Below, one piece after another: positions 18,884 through 29,959 of a stretch of DNA of 64,000 nucleotides. Position numbers and translations under genes: made by a program. A model generated the notes under the pieces. That model was not told the DNA's origin, did not search any database, and worked only from the letters and a program-made list of their open reading frames with translations. Source of the DNA: Dendrophyllia cribrosa (lineage: Eukaryota > Cnidaria > Anthozoa > Scleractinia > Dendrophylliidae). The stretch is taken from the NCBI GenBank assembly GCA_024195265.1, contig JAJLRJ010000008.1, positions 27,435,432 through 27,499,431 on the forward strand. The letters are read 5' to 3'. Position 1 is the first letter of the stretch. Each line of letters begins with the position of its first letter.

Positions 18884-20353
18884 TGCGCTCAAATAACTGG
18901 AAATTGGAAAAAGAATATTTCCGCTCCAAAAAGATACACGACTGTCACGTCAGTGAACAAGTGTCACATGACCGCTTCACAAATCGAAAGCGAGTAAATG
19001 CTATAAGCAGGCGGCGAGATCGAGAAGAATGTTTCTTTCAAAAGTAGTTTCCTTCAAAATTAGATCGAGAAGAATGTCAAAGTTTCCTTCAAAAATAAGT
19101 CTTAATCGGACTGGCAGAAATGGTTATGGATTTGAACATAACAATTGTAGAAATTATACTGCGTACGAGGAAAGATTTGCCCGCCACGTGCACATGCCAC
19201 GTTCACGTGCCACGTGCACGTGCCATTTTTTTTCCGCGACAAGGAAAACAATTTTTTTTCGCGTAATTCGTCATCATTTTTCCATATTTGGGCAAATTAA
19301 CCAATAACGACTCAGATCGGTAGCGGTGGGACCAATCAGAAATCTAGAAAATCATTATCGAGAGGTAAAAATTTACTAATTTCAGATATTGGCTCTTAAT
19401 ATATTTTTAAATTTGCTTTTTACGACGAAACAATTTAAAAGAATTTGCGTTCTTAAATGTTTTTTCCAATGTTAGCTACAAGACCAATTTTTCCTAAGTT
19501 ATTATACGTTTGTCATCACAGGAATTTATATTTCCAGTGGATAAATTCAAATATTTTATTTTCCATTCGGACAGACGGTCCAACGAGGCGAATGTATTCG
19601 TTTGTGACGATAGGGTGCTTGCTCTTATAAAAAAGCCAACAATAAAAAAAAAAACAAGAATAAAAATTAGCGAGAGTAGTTTCGAATGACGTTTCGATGA
19701 CTCACTCATCGTTTTCAAATTCGTTTAACCAAAGTCAGGTTCTTGTGAGCCCGATTTGCAAACGTTGTTTGACTTGTTTAAGCGTAAGCTTACAGCATAA
19801 ATCGCGGCCTTTTTTTGAGAACGCTATTCTGATCTCTGCTCTCCTTTTCCGACGTCTATTTATATTGAACTCGAATTGTTGTTTTCCCGCTTTTCATGGG
19901 CTTATTTCGCCAAAAATTATTTCGCCTTTCAAAAACAAAACATCATACTGAATAATAGGTTGTCCGCCTTTCCTTAGATTTTATGTCGGTTTAGTTTTTC
20001 TTCAATTTATGAGGGGACGGAGGTAGCCCAAATAGGCGAATCTTTGCTGACGTCATTGTTTACATTTTGCTTTATTAGCATACGAATCTGCATAGAGAAG
20101 GCGTCATGATAAATACGAATTGACCTTAAAAGTTGAAAGAGCTTGTTAAACTTAGTAACCTTTGAAGTTTTCAGCTTTTTTCATGCAATATTTAAGGACT
20201 TGAAATATCTGCTATCAAAACCTCCAAAATTGTTGGGTGGCAAAAGCGCTAATGACCCATACATTCTTTGAAAATTTTGAGTTTTTAATACAGCATTGCA
20301 TGAAGTGTATCAGGTATATCGGGCTCAAATTTTCAGAGAAAGCTAATTGTTCT
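18884..20353. other. Unassigned AT-rich DNA
   Basis: I see short direct repeats (GATCGAGAAGAATGT at about 19018 and 19063), a cluster of CACGTG palindromes near 19180-19230, and no convincing coding frame or TE boundary. Confidence 0.4.
19180..19232. repeat. Clustered CACGTG/ACGTGC palindromes
   Basis: CCACGTGCAC, TTCACGTGCC and CCACGTGCAC occur within about 50 bases, an imperfect 10-12-bp tandem. CACGTG is a canonical bHLH E-box, but simple-repeat expansion is equally likely. Confidence 0.5.
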
Positions 20354-20538
20354 ATACACCACTTTCATAATGGCGGCCGATTTATTTATTCTTTTATATG
20401 TATGTTAATTAGCCTCACCGGCCTCGTTGGCGTGTGCAAAATTCAAAAGAATTTTTACTCTAAAACGAGGCCGGTGAGGCTAATTAACATACATATAAAA
20501 GAATAAATAAATCGGCCGCCATTATGAAAGTGGTGTAT
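20354..20538. mobile_element. Palindromic foldback element (74-bp arms)
   Basis: Arms 20354-20427 and 20466-20538 are near-perfect inverses containing ATAATGGCGGCCGATTTATT and TTAGCCTCACCGGCCTCGTT, around a 38-bp loop. It has no ORF. Confidence 0.8.
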
Positions 20539-20609
20539 GCCCTTTCAATATTCAGAGTTATGCTAATGAGGCAAAAAAAAAAAAGGTAAACAAAGATTCC
20601 CCTATTCTT

Positions 20610-20763
20610 GGTTTGCAACCACGTGAAAAGGCGGCCATGTTGGTGGTCAATACAATACAATTTTTGTCGCAGAATTTGCATGAAAATAGAGTTTAGTTCC
20701 CAGCGGAGAGAAACGCTTTTGTTCTTGACCACCAACATGGCCGCCGTGACGTCACGTGCAAAC
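20610..20763. mobile_element. MITE with GGTTTGCA and GGCGGCCATGTTGGTGGTCAA arms
   Basis: GGTTTGCAACCACGTG, then GCGGCCATGTTGGTGGTCAA, are mirrored by TTGACCACCAACATGGCCGC and CACGTGCAAACC. The TIRs are about 38 bp around a 70-bp core. No target duplication was resolved. Confidence 0.7.
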
Positions 20764-21340
20764 CAGCAATATGTAAAGGCAAACTTTCTGCTGATCGAAG
20801 AGTTCAAAATAATTCCTACCGCTGCTCTATATTGTTTGAAACCTAGTAAAAAAATACATAATTTAAGTACGCAGAAGGTCTTTAAACAGCTCTTTGTGGA
20901 TTTAAGAACCTTATTTATCTCGTATATATATATAAGGTGGAAACTATTTATCAGCCTGGCAGAATTGTCGGAGTTTCAAGTTCAATTTGACGACTGCAGC
21001 GCTCGCTTGTCATTTTTCCACTACCATATCTCCTTGTGAATTGTTTATTGACAAGTTCAGCGTTTATAGGAGCCAATTTCGTTCTTTTACAGCCTGTCAT
21101 ATAGAAAGAAAGTTGTCCCCCAGCGAAAATGAGCACGTTACTCGTCTCCCATGAATTTGTTGTTGTTTTTTTTTAAAACGTTTCGCTGTCGTAAATTAGA
21201 TCATTTCACAGATTTAATCCGAGGTTAAAGTTAACCTGTTTTTGAACAACAGAATTAACTTGCGGTTAAAACTTAACCTCAGATTAGAGAGATTTAACCC
21301 GAAGTTAGGATTTAACCGGCTTTCGAACAACCGGGCCTAG
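20764..21340. other. Unassigned DNA with GGTTAA-rich inverted motifs
   Basis: GAGGTTAAAGTTAACCTG and GGTTAAAACTTAACCTC lie near 21215-21290, and the interval ends in CGAACAACCGGGCC near 21325. These resemble the remains of a MITE whose left end I could not place. Confidence 0.35.
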
Positions 21341-22429
21341 GAATAAAAAGAAATTAGGATGCAACTTATCATAGAGCATAAAGCCATGCCCAGTTAATCT
21401 GTTATCAAATGCCCCTTAAGAGCCAATGTCTGAAATTTTCGAAAATTGGGCGACAGACGCAAAATTTCGGATTTCTTCATATTTTGCCCAAATAATCTAT
21501 ATAGTGATGCATTTTCAAAAATAACATTAAAAATTGTAACGGCGTTTTATTTTTTTCGAAAACGGGCAAAGTTTGAAAAACGGCAAATCGGCGGCCTTTC
21601 AGTTGTGAAACCGGCGAAAAATTGCACATTTTCATCTCGCTCGTACAGAAAAACGCGATGCCATATATCAATAAAATCTGGCCACAACATAAACACACTC
21701 TTGTTCTTTAAACTACAGTAATTTACTTTGAATTAGCTGTTGAAATAAGAATATTTCGTCCGTTAGGAGAAACATTATTTCTTCCATTTTAAAAATTAGC
21801 AAATTTGAACCAATTTCAACGCCGTGGAAACCCAATTGGTACGTTGAGTTTGAAAACAAAATCAATACAGTCTTGAAGCACAACTTCTGTTGTTTACTGT
21901 GGTAAAATATTTCTGGCGGCATTTTAAAAGTGCCCCGTTGAGAGACCAAAACGTGAAGGATAGTTTGACAGGAAAATTTGTGATACGAACCAGCGCCGAC
22001 GCTACGAATAAAGTGTTTACCGCAAAAAAAAAAATAGTTTCTTTGAGATAAAGCCTTTCTCAGAATTGCAAAGACATCAGAAGAATTTTATCTATCCTTT
22101 GCTAACTTAAAAATGATTTATTTTAAACAGTTTGTTGGGATACGAAGTAGAGACAAAAGCATGTTGTGCGACCTTATATTAAAATAACAGCGATCAACAC
22201 TCACCCGCTTTCCGTTAATAGTTCATCAGAAAATTAAACTTACCCGAGCCTTGAATTGCGTTTATGATAAAGGAAATCCTGCACTCCATTGTTGTGTTTG
22301 GAATATCTGAACCTTGTAGATCATATCATAGCGTTATTTACTGCAAATGTGTTAAAACGAAAGTCGCTAAATGACAGTCCTCTGAGTCCTCAATGTGTTG
22401 CAGAGAGATTGCGTGACGCGTAGCGCACT

Positions 22430-23060
22430 GAAATTTGAGAAATACTTTGCTCCCTGGGCGAAAAGTTCTGGCAATTACCAAAAAATAAATTCCTGCACAG
22501 CAAAAGTAGAGAAAAAAAGATTGTCCGCAGCGAGCGAAAGAAAAGTATGGAATAATCTCGAAAAAAAATTCTTGCACAGCCTCAAGGCGGAAAAAAAATT
22601 CATACATCACACAAGGCTTCTTCAATCTTCTTACAAGAGAAAATAAAACCGTAAAAGCCGTTAGCAATCTTGCATTACATTGGCCCTTCATTTTCTAGCT
22701 TTACAAGGGCAACTATATATATCCTCAAATTCTTCAAGGAGGGCCATCGGTGGCGCTTTCCTCTTCACTGCCGGGCACGGGCACGGCGCATTTCTTTTGT
22801 GACTACATCCGGGCCGACTTTTCGTTGAATCGGTAGCAAGGGCTTTTACATTTCCTTTAGCGCCCAGCCCGCCTTGAGGCTTTGGCCTTTGTTTGAGCTG
22901 CTAACTGAGCTTGAGACTTGCAAAGAAAGGGAGAAGTGCAACGCCTTCGCTGAGGAGGGTGGCGTACTGTTGTTTGGCCAGGTTCATTAGTGGTACGGGA
23001 GACCTCCTCATCCCCCCCAATTCGCGAGCCCGTTCCCAACCCGAGAGCTTGCTCGCAGGC
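22430..23060. other. Centre of TTAA element, unassigned
   Basis: No stable coding frame is visible. A GGGGGGTACTC motif starts near 23065 and resembles the end of the 23373 element, so a second related element may begin there. Confidence 0.35.
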
Positions 23061-23372
23061 TAGGGGGGTACTCGGATATGTTTTGGCTGGGTATGTACCG
23101 TCCGGGTCTCCAAATTTAAACCCCGTTTTAGAAAGAATTTGCACTCAAAATGTTACCCCGTTCTAAAAATAGGTTAATTTTTAACACTCCATTCTAAAAA
23201 ATGATACGAAAATGATATGCGATCTCGGATGGCAGAGCCTTGAAGCGCGCAGGGCTGTCAGCCGCCTATCCCTGATTGTCCACGGCCTTGTGAACGTTGA
23301 AAGTCAGATTCTGGTCAAGACTAGACAATCCCAAGGTCAACACCACTTTTGAAATATCCTCTCGGAGGGGGA

Positions 23373-23881
23373 GGGGGTACTCCCTATAATGGGCTATACG
23401 GGGATGCTCCGCCCGAAAGGGGTACCTTTTTGAGGTTGGAGGTATATGAAAGGGTCGGGATTTCACGAGTTGAAGTATATGAAAGGGTAGGGTTTTCACG
23501 AAGAATAGGAAAGGGTAGCGAAAAGACGAGTTGAAGCATAAAAAAGGTAGGGAAAACTGCCATTCAAGTATTATAAAAAGGGCCTTTCAAAATATATCAA
23601 AAAGACGCACGTAAAGGCTATATGAAAGGGGTACCATTTTCAATGAAAGGTATATGAAAGGGGTGCCATTTTCAATGAAAGGTATATGAAAGGGGTACCA
23701 TTTTCAATGAAAGGTATATGAAAGGGGTACCATTTTCAATGAAAGGTATATGAAAGGGGTACCATTTTCAATGAAAGGTATATGAAAGGGGTACCTTTCC
23801 TGTCAAAAACGATATATGAAAGGGTAAGGGTTTGAACCTCGGGGCGGAGCATCCCCGTACAAAACTTTGTTGAGTACCCCC
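23373..23881. mobile_element. TIR element with GGGGGTACTC ends and internal minisatellite
   Basis: The left end GGGGGTACTC and the following ACGGGGATGCTCCGCCC are mirrored at the right end by GGGCGGAGCATCCCCGT and GAGTACCCCC. Inside, motifs of the type TATATGAAAGGGGTACC repeat. A fragment of the right end recurs at about 33107-33177. It has no ORF. Confidence 0.7.
23614..23800. repeat. 32-bp minisatellite, about six units
   Basis: The unit AAGGTATATGAAAGGGGTAC plus CATTTTCAATGA starts at 23614, 23647, 23679, 23711, 23743 and 23775, almost without change. Confidence 0.95.
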
Positions 23882-24144
23882 ACCCCTCCCTCCCACCCCC
23901 ACCTCCCCCCGGGAATGTCCTAGCGCTCAAGAGCATTCTTTGCTCGCACTGTCCCAGAGTGGAACCATCTGCCACCTCACATTCATAACGCTTCTTATGT
24001 TGACTGCTTTAAATATATTTTCTCCTAACTAGCCGTTAATATAATGCAGTATTGACGCCTCAAAATCGAAATCAGTTTATAAGAGTATAAAGGCGGTGTG
24101 TTATCGCAAAAGAGCCGGCAAGGGGCGTAGTGAAAGGGTGACAC

Positions 24145-24176
24145 CCCCTCCCCCCCCCCCCCCCCCCCCCCCCCCC
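24145..24176. repeat. Poly(C) tract
   Basis: About 30 nearly uninterrupted C bases lie inside the TTAA element centre. Assembly length here is unreliable. Confidence 0.9.
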
Positions 24177-25754
24177 TCCTCCTCCATGAATGACTTGTAT
24201 TATTTATCTACCAAATATACCTGAAAGACGGTTTGAACATTGAAAGTGTACCAAAACGAAAGAAGACAGACTTTATTATAAGACATTTCCAATAACGGAC
24301 GTTACTCCTGTGACTGTGACTGAAATGTCTGAAATAGTGGCTAAAAAGAAAACATATCTTTGAATTTCACTTTTTTTTCCGAAAATATCTTGTTTTGACT
24401 GTGATGTAAAAAGCACTTTCGAGCCTCCCGACGTCAAAAATCAATATAGAAGGCATGCACTCGGACCCCCCTCAAGTTCTACAACTAAAGGACCCCTAGC
24501 CCACTTTATAAATTCCAAATTCCAGTGTGCTACGCGTCACGCAATCTCTTTGCAACACATTGTGGGAAACTTCCCAACTGTCTGTTGTTTTAACAGATTA
24601 GGAGTAAATAATGCTCAGATATTCCAAACACAGCAATATAATGGATCGGAGTGCAGGATTGTCTTTATTATAAGTGCAATTCAAGGTTCGGGACAGTTTA
24701 ATTTTGAAAGCCGGTATGTGTTGATCACTGTTACTGTATTTGTATAAGGTCGCACAACATGATGCTCGTGTCTCTTCTCCGTATCCCAACAAACTGCTTA
24801 AAAGATATAATTTTAAGTTAGCAAAGGATAGATAAAGTTCTTCTGAAGTGTTTACAATTCTGAAAAAGGCTTTATCTCAAAGGAACTATTTTTTTTTGCG
24901 CATTTTCTTGTTTGTTCGTAGCGTCGGCGCTGGTTCGTGTCACAAGTTTTCATGTCAAACTACCCTTCACATTTTGGTCTCTCAACGGGGCACTTTTAAA
25001 ATGCCGCCAGAAATATTTTACCACAGTAAACAACAGAAGTTGTGCTTCAAGACTGTCTTGATTTTGTTTTCAAACTCAACGTACCAATTAGGTTTCCACG
25101 GCGTTGAAATTGGTTCTAATTTGCTAATCTTTAAAATGGAAGAAATGATGTTTCTTCTAACGGACGAAATATTCTTATTTCAACAGCTAATCCAAAGTAA
25201 ATAACACTAGTGTGAAGAAAAAGAGCGTGTTTATGTTGTGGCCACATTTTATTAATTTATGGCAGCGCGTTTTTCTGTATGAGCGAGATGAAAATGTGTA
25301 ATTTTTCGCCAGTTTCACAACTGAAAGGCCGCCAATTTGCCGTTTTTCAAACTTTAACCGTTTTCGAAAAAAATAAAACGCCGTTACAATTTTTAATGTT
25401 ATTTTTGAAAATACTTCACTATAGAGATTATTTGGGCAAAATATAAAGAAATCCGAAATTTTGTGACTGACGCCCGATTTTCGAAAATTTCAGACATTGG
25501 CTCTTAAACTCGCTTGAAATATGTGTTTCGTTAGACTTCAGCATAAAGCAACTTTACCAAGTAATTTGCTATGGAACTGAAGAGTTTAAGCTACGCACTT
25601 CGTGAGAGGAGGCATGGTACAAGGCGTTTCGTGAATAAAGATGTCCAAACAAATAATCCCTCCTTGCATCAATCGCATTGACTGAACATTTATAATTTAT
25701 TTTTATTAAGTTGGTTCCTTTCACTATGGGTCATTGCAATCTCGCAAATCATTT

Positions 25755-26388
25755 TTAAGTCGTAAATACGACTTATCGCGGTTACTGGAGAAAAGTCACT
25801 CGCTCATCGTAAACTTTATATTAAATTTATATTAAATTGTTGATATGTTACACTTCGGTATAGCATACATGGATTAAATGAGACTAAACCAAGTCCACCA
25901 TTACGGTCCTTGTGTTTACGAATGTTCGATGAGATGAAACGTCGGTTTGGGGAAACGTTGGGGTTCTTTTACTAGTTATTATTGTTTGGCGAGGATATCT
26001 GACATTAATAATGAAGGAAAAGGTAAGTTTGTCCCGTAATTTTCATTTTTGCTAGTCAAAATTCCTTCGTGTGAGGCTGACAAACATTGCCGAGCTGAGA
26101 TTGCACAGTACGGACTGTAATTCATCTTTAAAGCATTGTTGATAAAAATCACAGTGGATTTTACTTGCCACATGTTTGCTATACGCTCTGGAGAATAACC
26201 CAGGACTCCCTCAGCTACACACGAATTATTTTAGAGGTCCTTCTTTGGTAAAAGATATTGGCACGTGGATCTGCAACATAAGGGAAGTAGTCATAACATG
26301 TACAGTCTAAGAGGACCCACCTTGTGTAGGGTAGGAAAAGGTCCGATGGTTGTTTCATATTCACGACTTGGCTCGCAGAGAGCCTTTG
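25755..26388. mobile_element. ~630-bp repeated element, copy 1
   Basis: Its ends are AAGTCGTAAATACGACTTAT and CGACTTGGCTCGCAGAGAGC. It matches 32603-33257 in inverse orientation. The paralog at 12084-12095 lacks it. The left terminus is itself a palindrome (AAGTCGTAAATACGACTT). The interior is non-coding. Confidence 0.75.
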
Positions 26389-26451
26389 ATTCCTCTATTG
26401 TTTGGGGTCATTCCTGTTCGATTGAAGTCGACTGAAGTCGAGTAAGATTTA

Positions 26452-27054
26452 GGGCCTGGTCGCACTAGGAAAATTTTGATCAAATTTGTGTTTGTTTAAG
26501 ATTAAAGTCTGTTATCACATCAAGTTTTCTAATGCGACCGGTGTTTCGCAAATTTGAAAAAAATTGGAAATTATGGCTAAACTTCAAAGACGCAGTTGTG
26601 TATGGGTGAGGCAGACCGATTTTGAAAAAATCGAGGAAAACAAAAGAAACCGCTTTCGGAGCTTCACTGCAAATCGATTTGACCCAGATAAAGAGGTTAT
26701 TCAGAGAAACGTTGTGTAATACGGCTGGGTATTTTACGAGTCAGTTTTTATTTTTTGGAGGTTTAACGCGAGAAAAAATAAACACCGACAAGTTAAAATG
26801 GCTAGCTGTATTATAAAACTTTTTACTGAATAAATGTTTATTATATGGCAGACGTCTTCTTCCAAGTCTATGTTTTTGCAAGTGTTTCATATCATGTCAT
26901 ATTTATACTCGTCTTGGTGCGTATTCGCACTGTAAAATGCTTATATGTCCAATAATAATTACCTGCATTCAATATTCAATCGTTTGCGGTTTCAAATTTT
27001 TGGAAATTATTGCATGGGCTAATTTTTGTTTTTGACTGTAGTGTGACCAGGCTC
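26452..27054. mobile_element. TTA-target MITE, 603 bp (GGGCCTGGTCGCACTA ends)
   Basis: The ends GGGCCTGGTCGCACTA and the inverse of GAGCCTGGTCACACTAC are flanked by TTA (26449-26451 and 27055-27057). The right 417 bp recur at 34320-34736, and a 144-bp relative is at 17676. The TTA duplication suggests PIF/Harbinger. A short frame (26622-26813) is shared with the other copy but also diverges by indels, so coding is doubtful. Confidence 0.8.
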
Positions 27055-27230
27055 TTAAATAAAAATAACAAATAAAAATCACTTTTTTTAAGTGTCAAAA
27101 GTATTTAGCACGCGAGTACTAAAAGGGGACACTTTCCAGATCTAATTAGGGCTTTCCGATTTCGCCGAAAATCCACGCAAGTGGAAGTTACGGTCTCAAT
27201 GTTGTGAAGTCAGTTTGGTGCTTTATAATA
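27055..27230. repeat. Duplicated 3' flank of the TTA MITE
   Basis: This matches 34737-34906 closely. The other copy is interrupted at 34907 by a Helitron-like element directly after GCTTTATA, so this copy gives the original target. Confidence 0.85.
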
Positions 27231-27388
27231 CTTTCAAAAACTCACCGATAATTCATAAGCACATGAGCCTATCAAAGACGTCTAATTGATCACGTGCATG
27301 AACCTTTATGGTCATTCTGAAAAGCCCGAAGAGGGATTTGATTTCAGTCCCCGGGAGAAAGTGGGGTTGAATGTGCAAACAATACAAT

Positions 27389-27580
27389 AGGCCATTTCCG
27401 AGTTGCCTTTAGCCTCTCTATCAAAGCGAGGCTAGGTGCGAAACCTTTCATATGAAAATGAGTTTTCATTCCATGCAAATACGTTTTATTTGCATGTGAA
27501 TGAAAACTCATTTTAATATGAAAGGTTTCGCACCTAGCCTCGCTTTGATAGTGAGGCTAAAGGCAACTCGAAAATGGCCT
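27389..27580. mobile_element. Palindromic MITE, AT target, copy 1
   Basis: AGGCCATTTCCGAGTTGCCT, GCCTCTCTATCAAAGCGAGG and following blocks are mirrored over nearly the full 192 bp, so a transcript would fold into one long hairpin. The flanks are AT on both sides. Sister copies are at 36301 and 48301. Confidence 0.9.
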
Positions 27581-27723
27581 ATTATCACTGAATTGTTGAT
27601 GAGAATGATTTTAAAATGACCACCATGATCTTTATATAAAGTTCACACGTAATCTTCATATAAAGAATTCTAATATGGGAAGTAATTATTCAGGCTTCTA
27701 AGTACAACAAATGGTGACTTTAA

Positions 27724-28317
27724 GGTGGCTCCCAACAGTTTCCAGCATTTTCCAAGACTTAGATTTGGATGGGTCATTAAAACCACTTTTTATCAGTTGA
27801 TGCTACAATAATGATATCAAACGATGCCCAATGATTGGTGAACACGTTGTTATCATTTTTGTGACACAATATGTTACTATAGCAACAGTATAACGTGCTG
27901 AAAACACCCTTAATTTAGCTTTAAAGGGGCAGTATCACGAGGTCGAAACTTGAAAACGTCGGCCCAGTTTTCAAGTTTCATTCCTCAAATTCAAAAAGGC
28001 CGTCGAGAAGTGGAGGCATTTGTTGAATCAAAAAATCCGTTTTGATAGCCGGAAGAAAGAAAAAAATCACTTTTAACAGTGATATGTCCAAAATTCCGGT
28101 GCAAAAATAGTGAACAGTGCCGCGCGTGGAACCTCGTGATACTGCCCCTTTAAGCGTTAACAACTCAAAAAATGACTCGGTGAACCCCATTTTTTATTGT
28201 CGAATTTTGATCAGTAGGATAAGATGCAACTTTTGGCAAAGTTTAAAAAAATGCTGTAAGAGGGGTTCAGAGCTACCTTAAAGTCTTGAAAAAAGCTGGA
28301 AACTGTTGGGAGCCACC
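27724..28317. mobile_element. TTAA-target MITE (outer), 594 bp
   Basis: The ends GGTGGCTCCCAACAGTTTCC and its inverse are flanked by TTAA (27720-27723, 28318-28321). It carries a second TTAA MITE inside. Confidence 0.85.
27925..28149. mobile_element. TTAA-target MITE (inner), 225 bp
   Basis: The ends AGGGGCAGTATCACGAGGT and its inverse are flanked by TTAA (27921-27924, 28150-28153). It is nested in the MITE 27724-28317 and was therefore inserted later. Confidence 0.85.
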
Positions 28318-28328
28318 TTAATGGAAAG

Positions 28329-28462
28329 GATTTCCGTATAACCCCATACATTAGTTATGCATACAGTTCTAAAAGTTGAAACAAACGCCAAAACAATAGA
28401 AAGGCTAAAGAAAACCAAAAGCGCATCCATGTATAACTAATGTATAGGGTTATACGGAAATC
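28329..28462. mobile_element. MITE with GATTTCCGTATAACCC ends
   Basis: GATTTCCGTATAACCCCATA and the following CATTAGTTAT are mirrored at 28430-28462 with one or two differences. The element is 134 bp, eight bases from the right TTAA of the preceding MITE. Target duplication is unclear. Confidence 0.75.
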
Positions 28463-29059
28463 TTACCAAAAAGGCAACCAACAATTCAGAAAGTAAGCCG
28501 TTAGTTGAATCAGACACCGGCGCCCATGTGTAAATTGGTAGGTAAGCGAGGGGCTCAGAGATGCAAGCTACTTATTTCTACTCGTTCTCTGCCACTGAAA
28601 AAATTGTCAGACGTTTTATCCACGTACCTGTCAACTTTAGTATAAAATTTTTCAGTAGATTGTATTTTCCTCAGAACTTAAAAATACCAAAACTTTCGAC
28701 AGGAGCCGGAATCCTGATGAAACACTACTGGTAAATTTTTAAACAGTACATAAAGTCCGCAAAACATCGCTTATTTGTCTTGTAAATCTATATTTCGCTG
28801 TACTTTCGTACGCACACAGGAATGTCACGTCAGACGCGCCATCTTGCCAAGCCTTTGTTCATTTTCGCCCCAAACCACAACTGATTATTGATTTTGTCAC
28901 AACGTTTTGTTACAAATTGTAAAACCTAATTATTTGTTTATCAAAAAGCAGGTGGTAGCTTTTCACGCACGTTTTTGTGGTATGTGAGACAAAAGCATCC
29001 GAAAATTAGACGTTTTTGATGCGTGCCCGTGGACAAAAAAACAATGCTTTACAACCTTA

Positions 29060-29959
29060 CCGTAAAGTTCCAATAGTAACGACCCCCCGAAAGAAGCGAC
29101 CTCCCGAAAGTAACGTCAAAACTTTGTGACTGTTAATAACTCTCGAAGGTAGCGAGCCCCCGAAAGTAGCAAGCCCCCGAAAGCAGCTTCAATTTACAGC
29201 CGATTATGCACAATTACTTTACGTATACATGGAGATCATTGCTATCGGTCTAATCCGCGGATGAATGAAGTCTGCAGCTGCATTCCCGAACCTTCCTTCA
29301 TATTCGCATAACGCAATAGTGGTGAAGATGAAAAACACAAACGGCGGCGAACGCCGAGATGCGACTACAGTTGCACACGTGCCTGATAGCTTAGCGGAGG
29401 TTCTGTGCAAGCCATTGCTGGAAAAGGAAATCAAGGTGACTTACCGTGTGTCTGGCCAAAGCAGGAGTGCACCTGAAGGTGTATGGGTTCAAGGAAGAGG
29501 CATCGAGATTCCTTGCTTTTATGAAATTGGCGTCAAGAAAGGACTAAGAAGTCTAAGAATAGAACTAAGAGACAAACTAGTACAACTCGTCCCGACCACA
29601 GACAATACAATAAAGGTAGACATCCGGAGCCCACCCATGTGGCAGTTAAAAGCATGAACTGAACTGGACAGACGAATTTCGTCTCATTTGTTTATCATTG
29701 CTGTTGATTTATAATACGGTATTGCTGCATTTATTACTACGGTATCATTGTTACGTACTTTCTTTATTTATGAAACACCATCTATATACTATGGAATGCA
29801 AACAAAATGTTGTTTATTTTTCATTTCGAAAAAAAGAGCTCGCGCCAGCTTAATTTAACGGTTTTTGTACCCCGAAAATAACGACCCCCCGAAAGTAACG
29901 AGACCCAAAGGCTCCTAATTCCGAAAGTAACGAGGGTCGTTACTATCGGAACTTTACGG
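29060..29959. mobile_element. TA-target element with internal ORF, 900 bp
   Basis: The ends CCGTAAAGTTCCAATAGTAA and the inverse of CCGTAAAGTTCCGATAGTAA are flanked by TA. Subterminal CGAAAGTAACGA-like motifs repeat on both sides (CCCCCGAAAGTAGC and CCCCCCGAAAGTAACGA). A TA target suggests Tc1/mariner-type mobilisation. The 131-codon ORF inside is not a recognisable transposase. Confidence 0.8.
29265..29657 (+). CDS. ORF inside TA element, unknown function
   Basis: The frame is open for 130 residues from an ATG. The sequence is rich in Lys, Arg and Glu, with VPDSLAEVLCKPLLEKEIKV, EGVWVQGRGIEIPCFYEIGV and KGLRSLRIELRDKLVQLVP. It looks like a compact alpha/beta domain rather than random translation, and codon use appears normal. 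No catalytic motif, signal peptide or membrane segment is visible. It may be captured host sequence carried by a non-autonomous TA element. I do not recognise the family. Confidence 0.45.
   Translation: MKSAAAFPNLPSYSHNAIVVKMKNTNGGERRDATTVAHVPDSLAEVLCKPLLEKEIKVTYRVSGQSRSAPEGVWVQGRGIEIPCFYEIGVKKGLRSLRIELRDKLVQLVPTTDNTIKVDIRSPPMWQLKA

Larger units (their letters stand above)
21420..25503. mobile_element. 4.1-kb TTAA foldback DNA element with ~1-kb inverted arms
   Basis: The ends are GAGCCAATGTCTGAAATTTT and its inverse, flanked by TTAA on both sides (21416-21419, 25504-25507). The paralogous site at 11818 has one TTAA, which proves a 4-bp duplication. Arms of about 1 kb (21420-22425 against about 24528-25503) are highly similar. 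The centre has no transposase frame and contains another TIR element (23373-23881) and a poly(C) tract. A TTAA target with purine-starting ends fits Kolobok or piggyBac superfamilies. It resembles the 3.7-kb elements at 35275 and 42709, which also start GAGC. Confidence 0.85.
21345..26430. repeat. Duplicated segment of 11755-12124, split by two insertions
   Basis: The segment matches 11755-12124 in three pieces (21345-21419, 25504-25754, 26389-26430). The interruptions are the TTAA element 21420-25503 and the 630-bp element 25755-26388. The copy at 11755 gives the uninterrupted reference sequence. Confidence 0.85.

Noticed and set aside
16930..18929. Pair of matching frames (80 and 111 codons) on opposite strands
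   Set aside because: They are explained by the 640-bp inverted arms. There is no domain, and amino-acid composition is typical of AT-rich non-coding DNA.
25920..25960. GATGAGATGAAACGTCGG as a ribozyme core
   Set aside because: It lacks CTGANGA and any stem II pairing.
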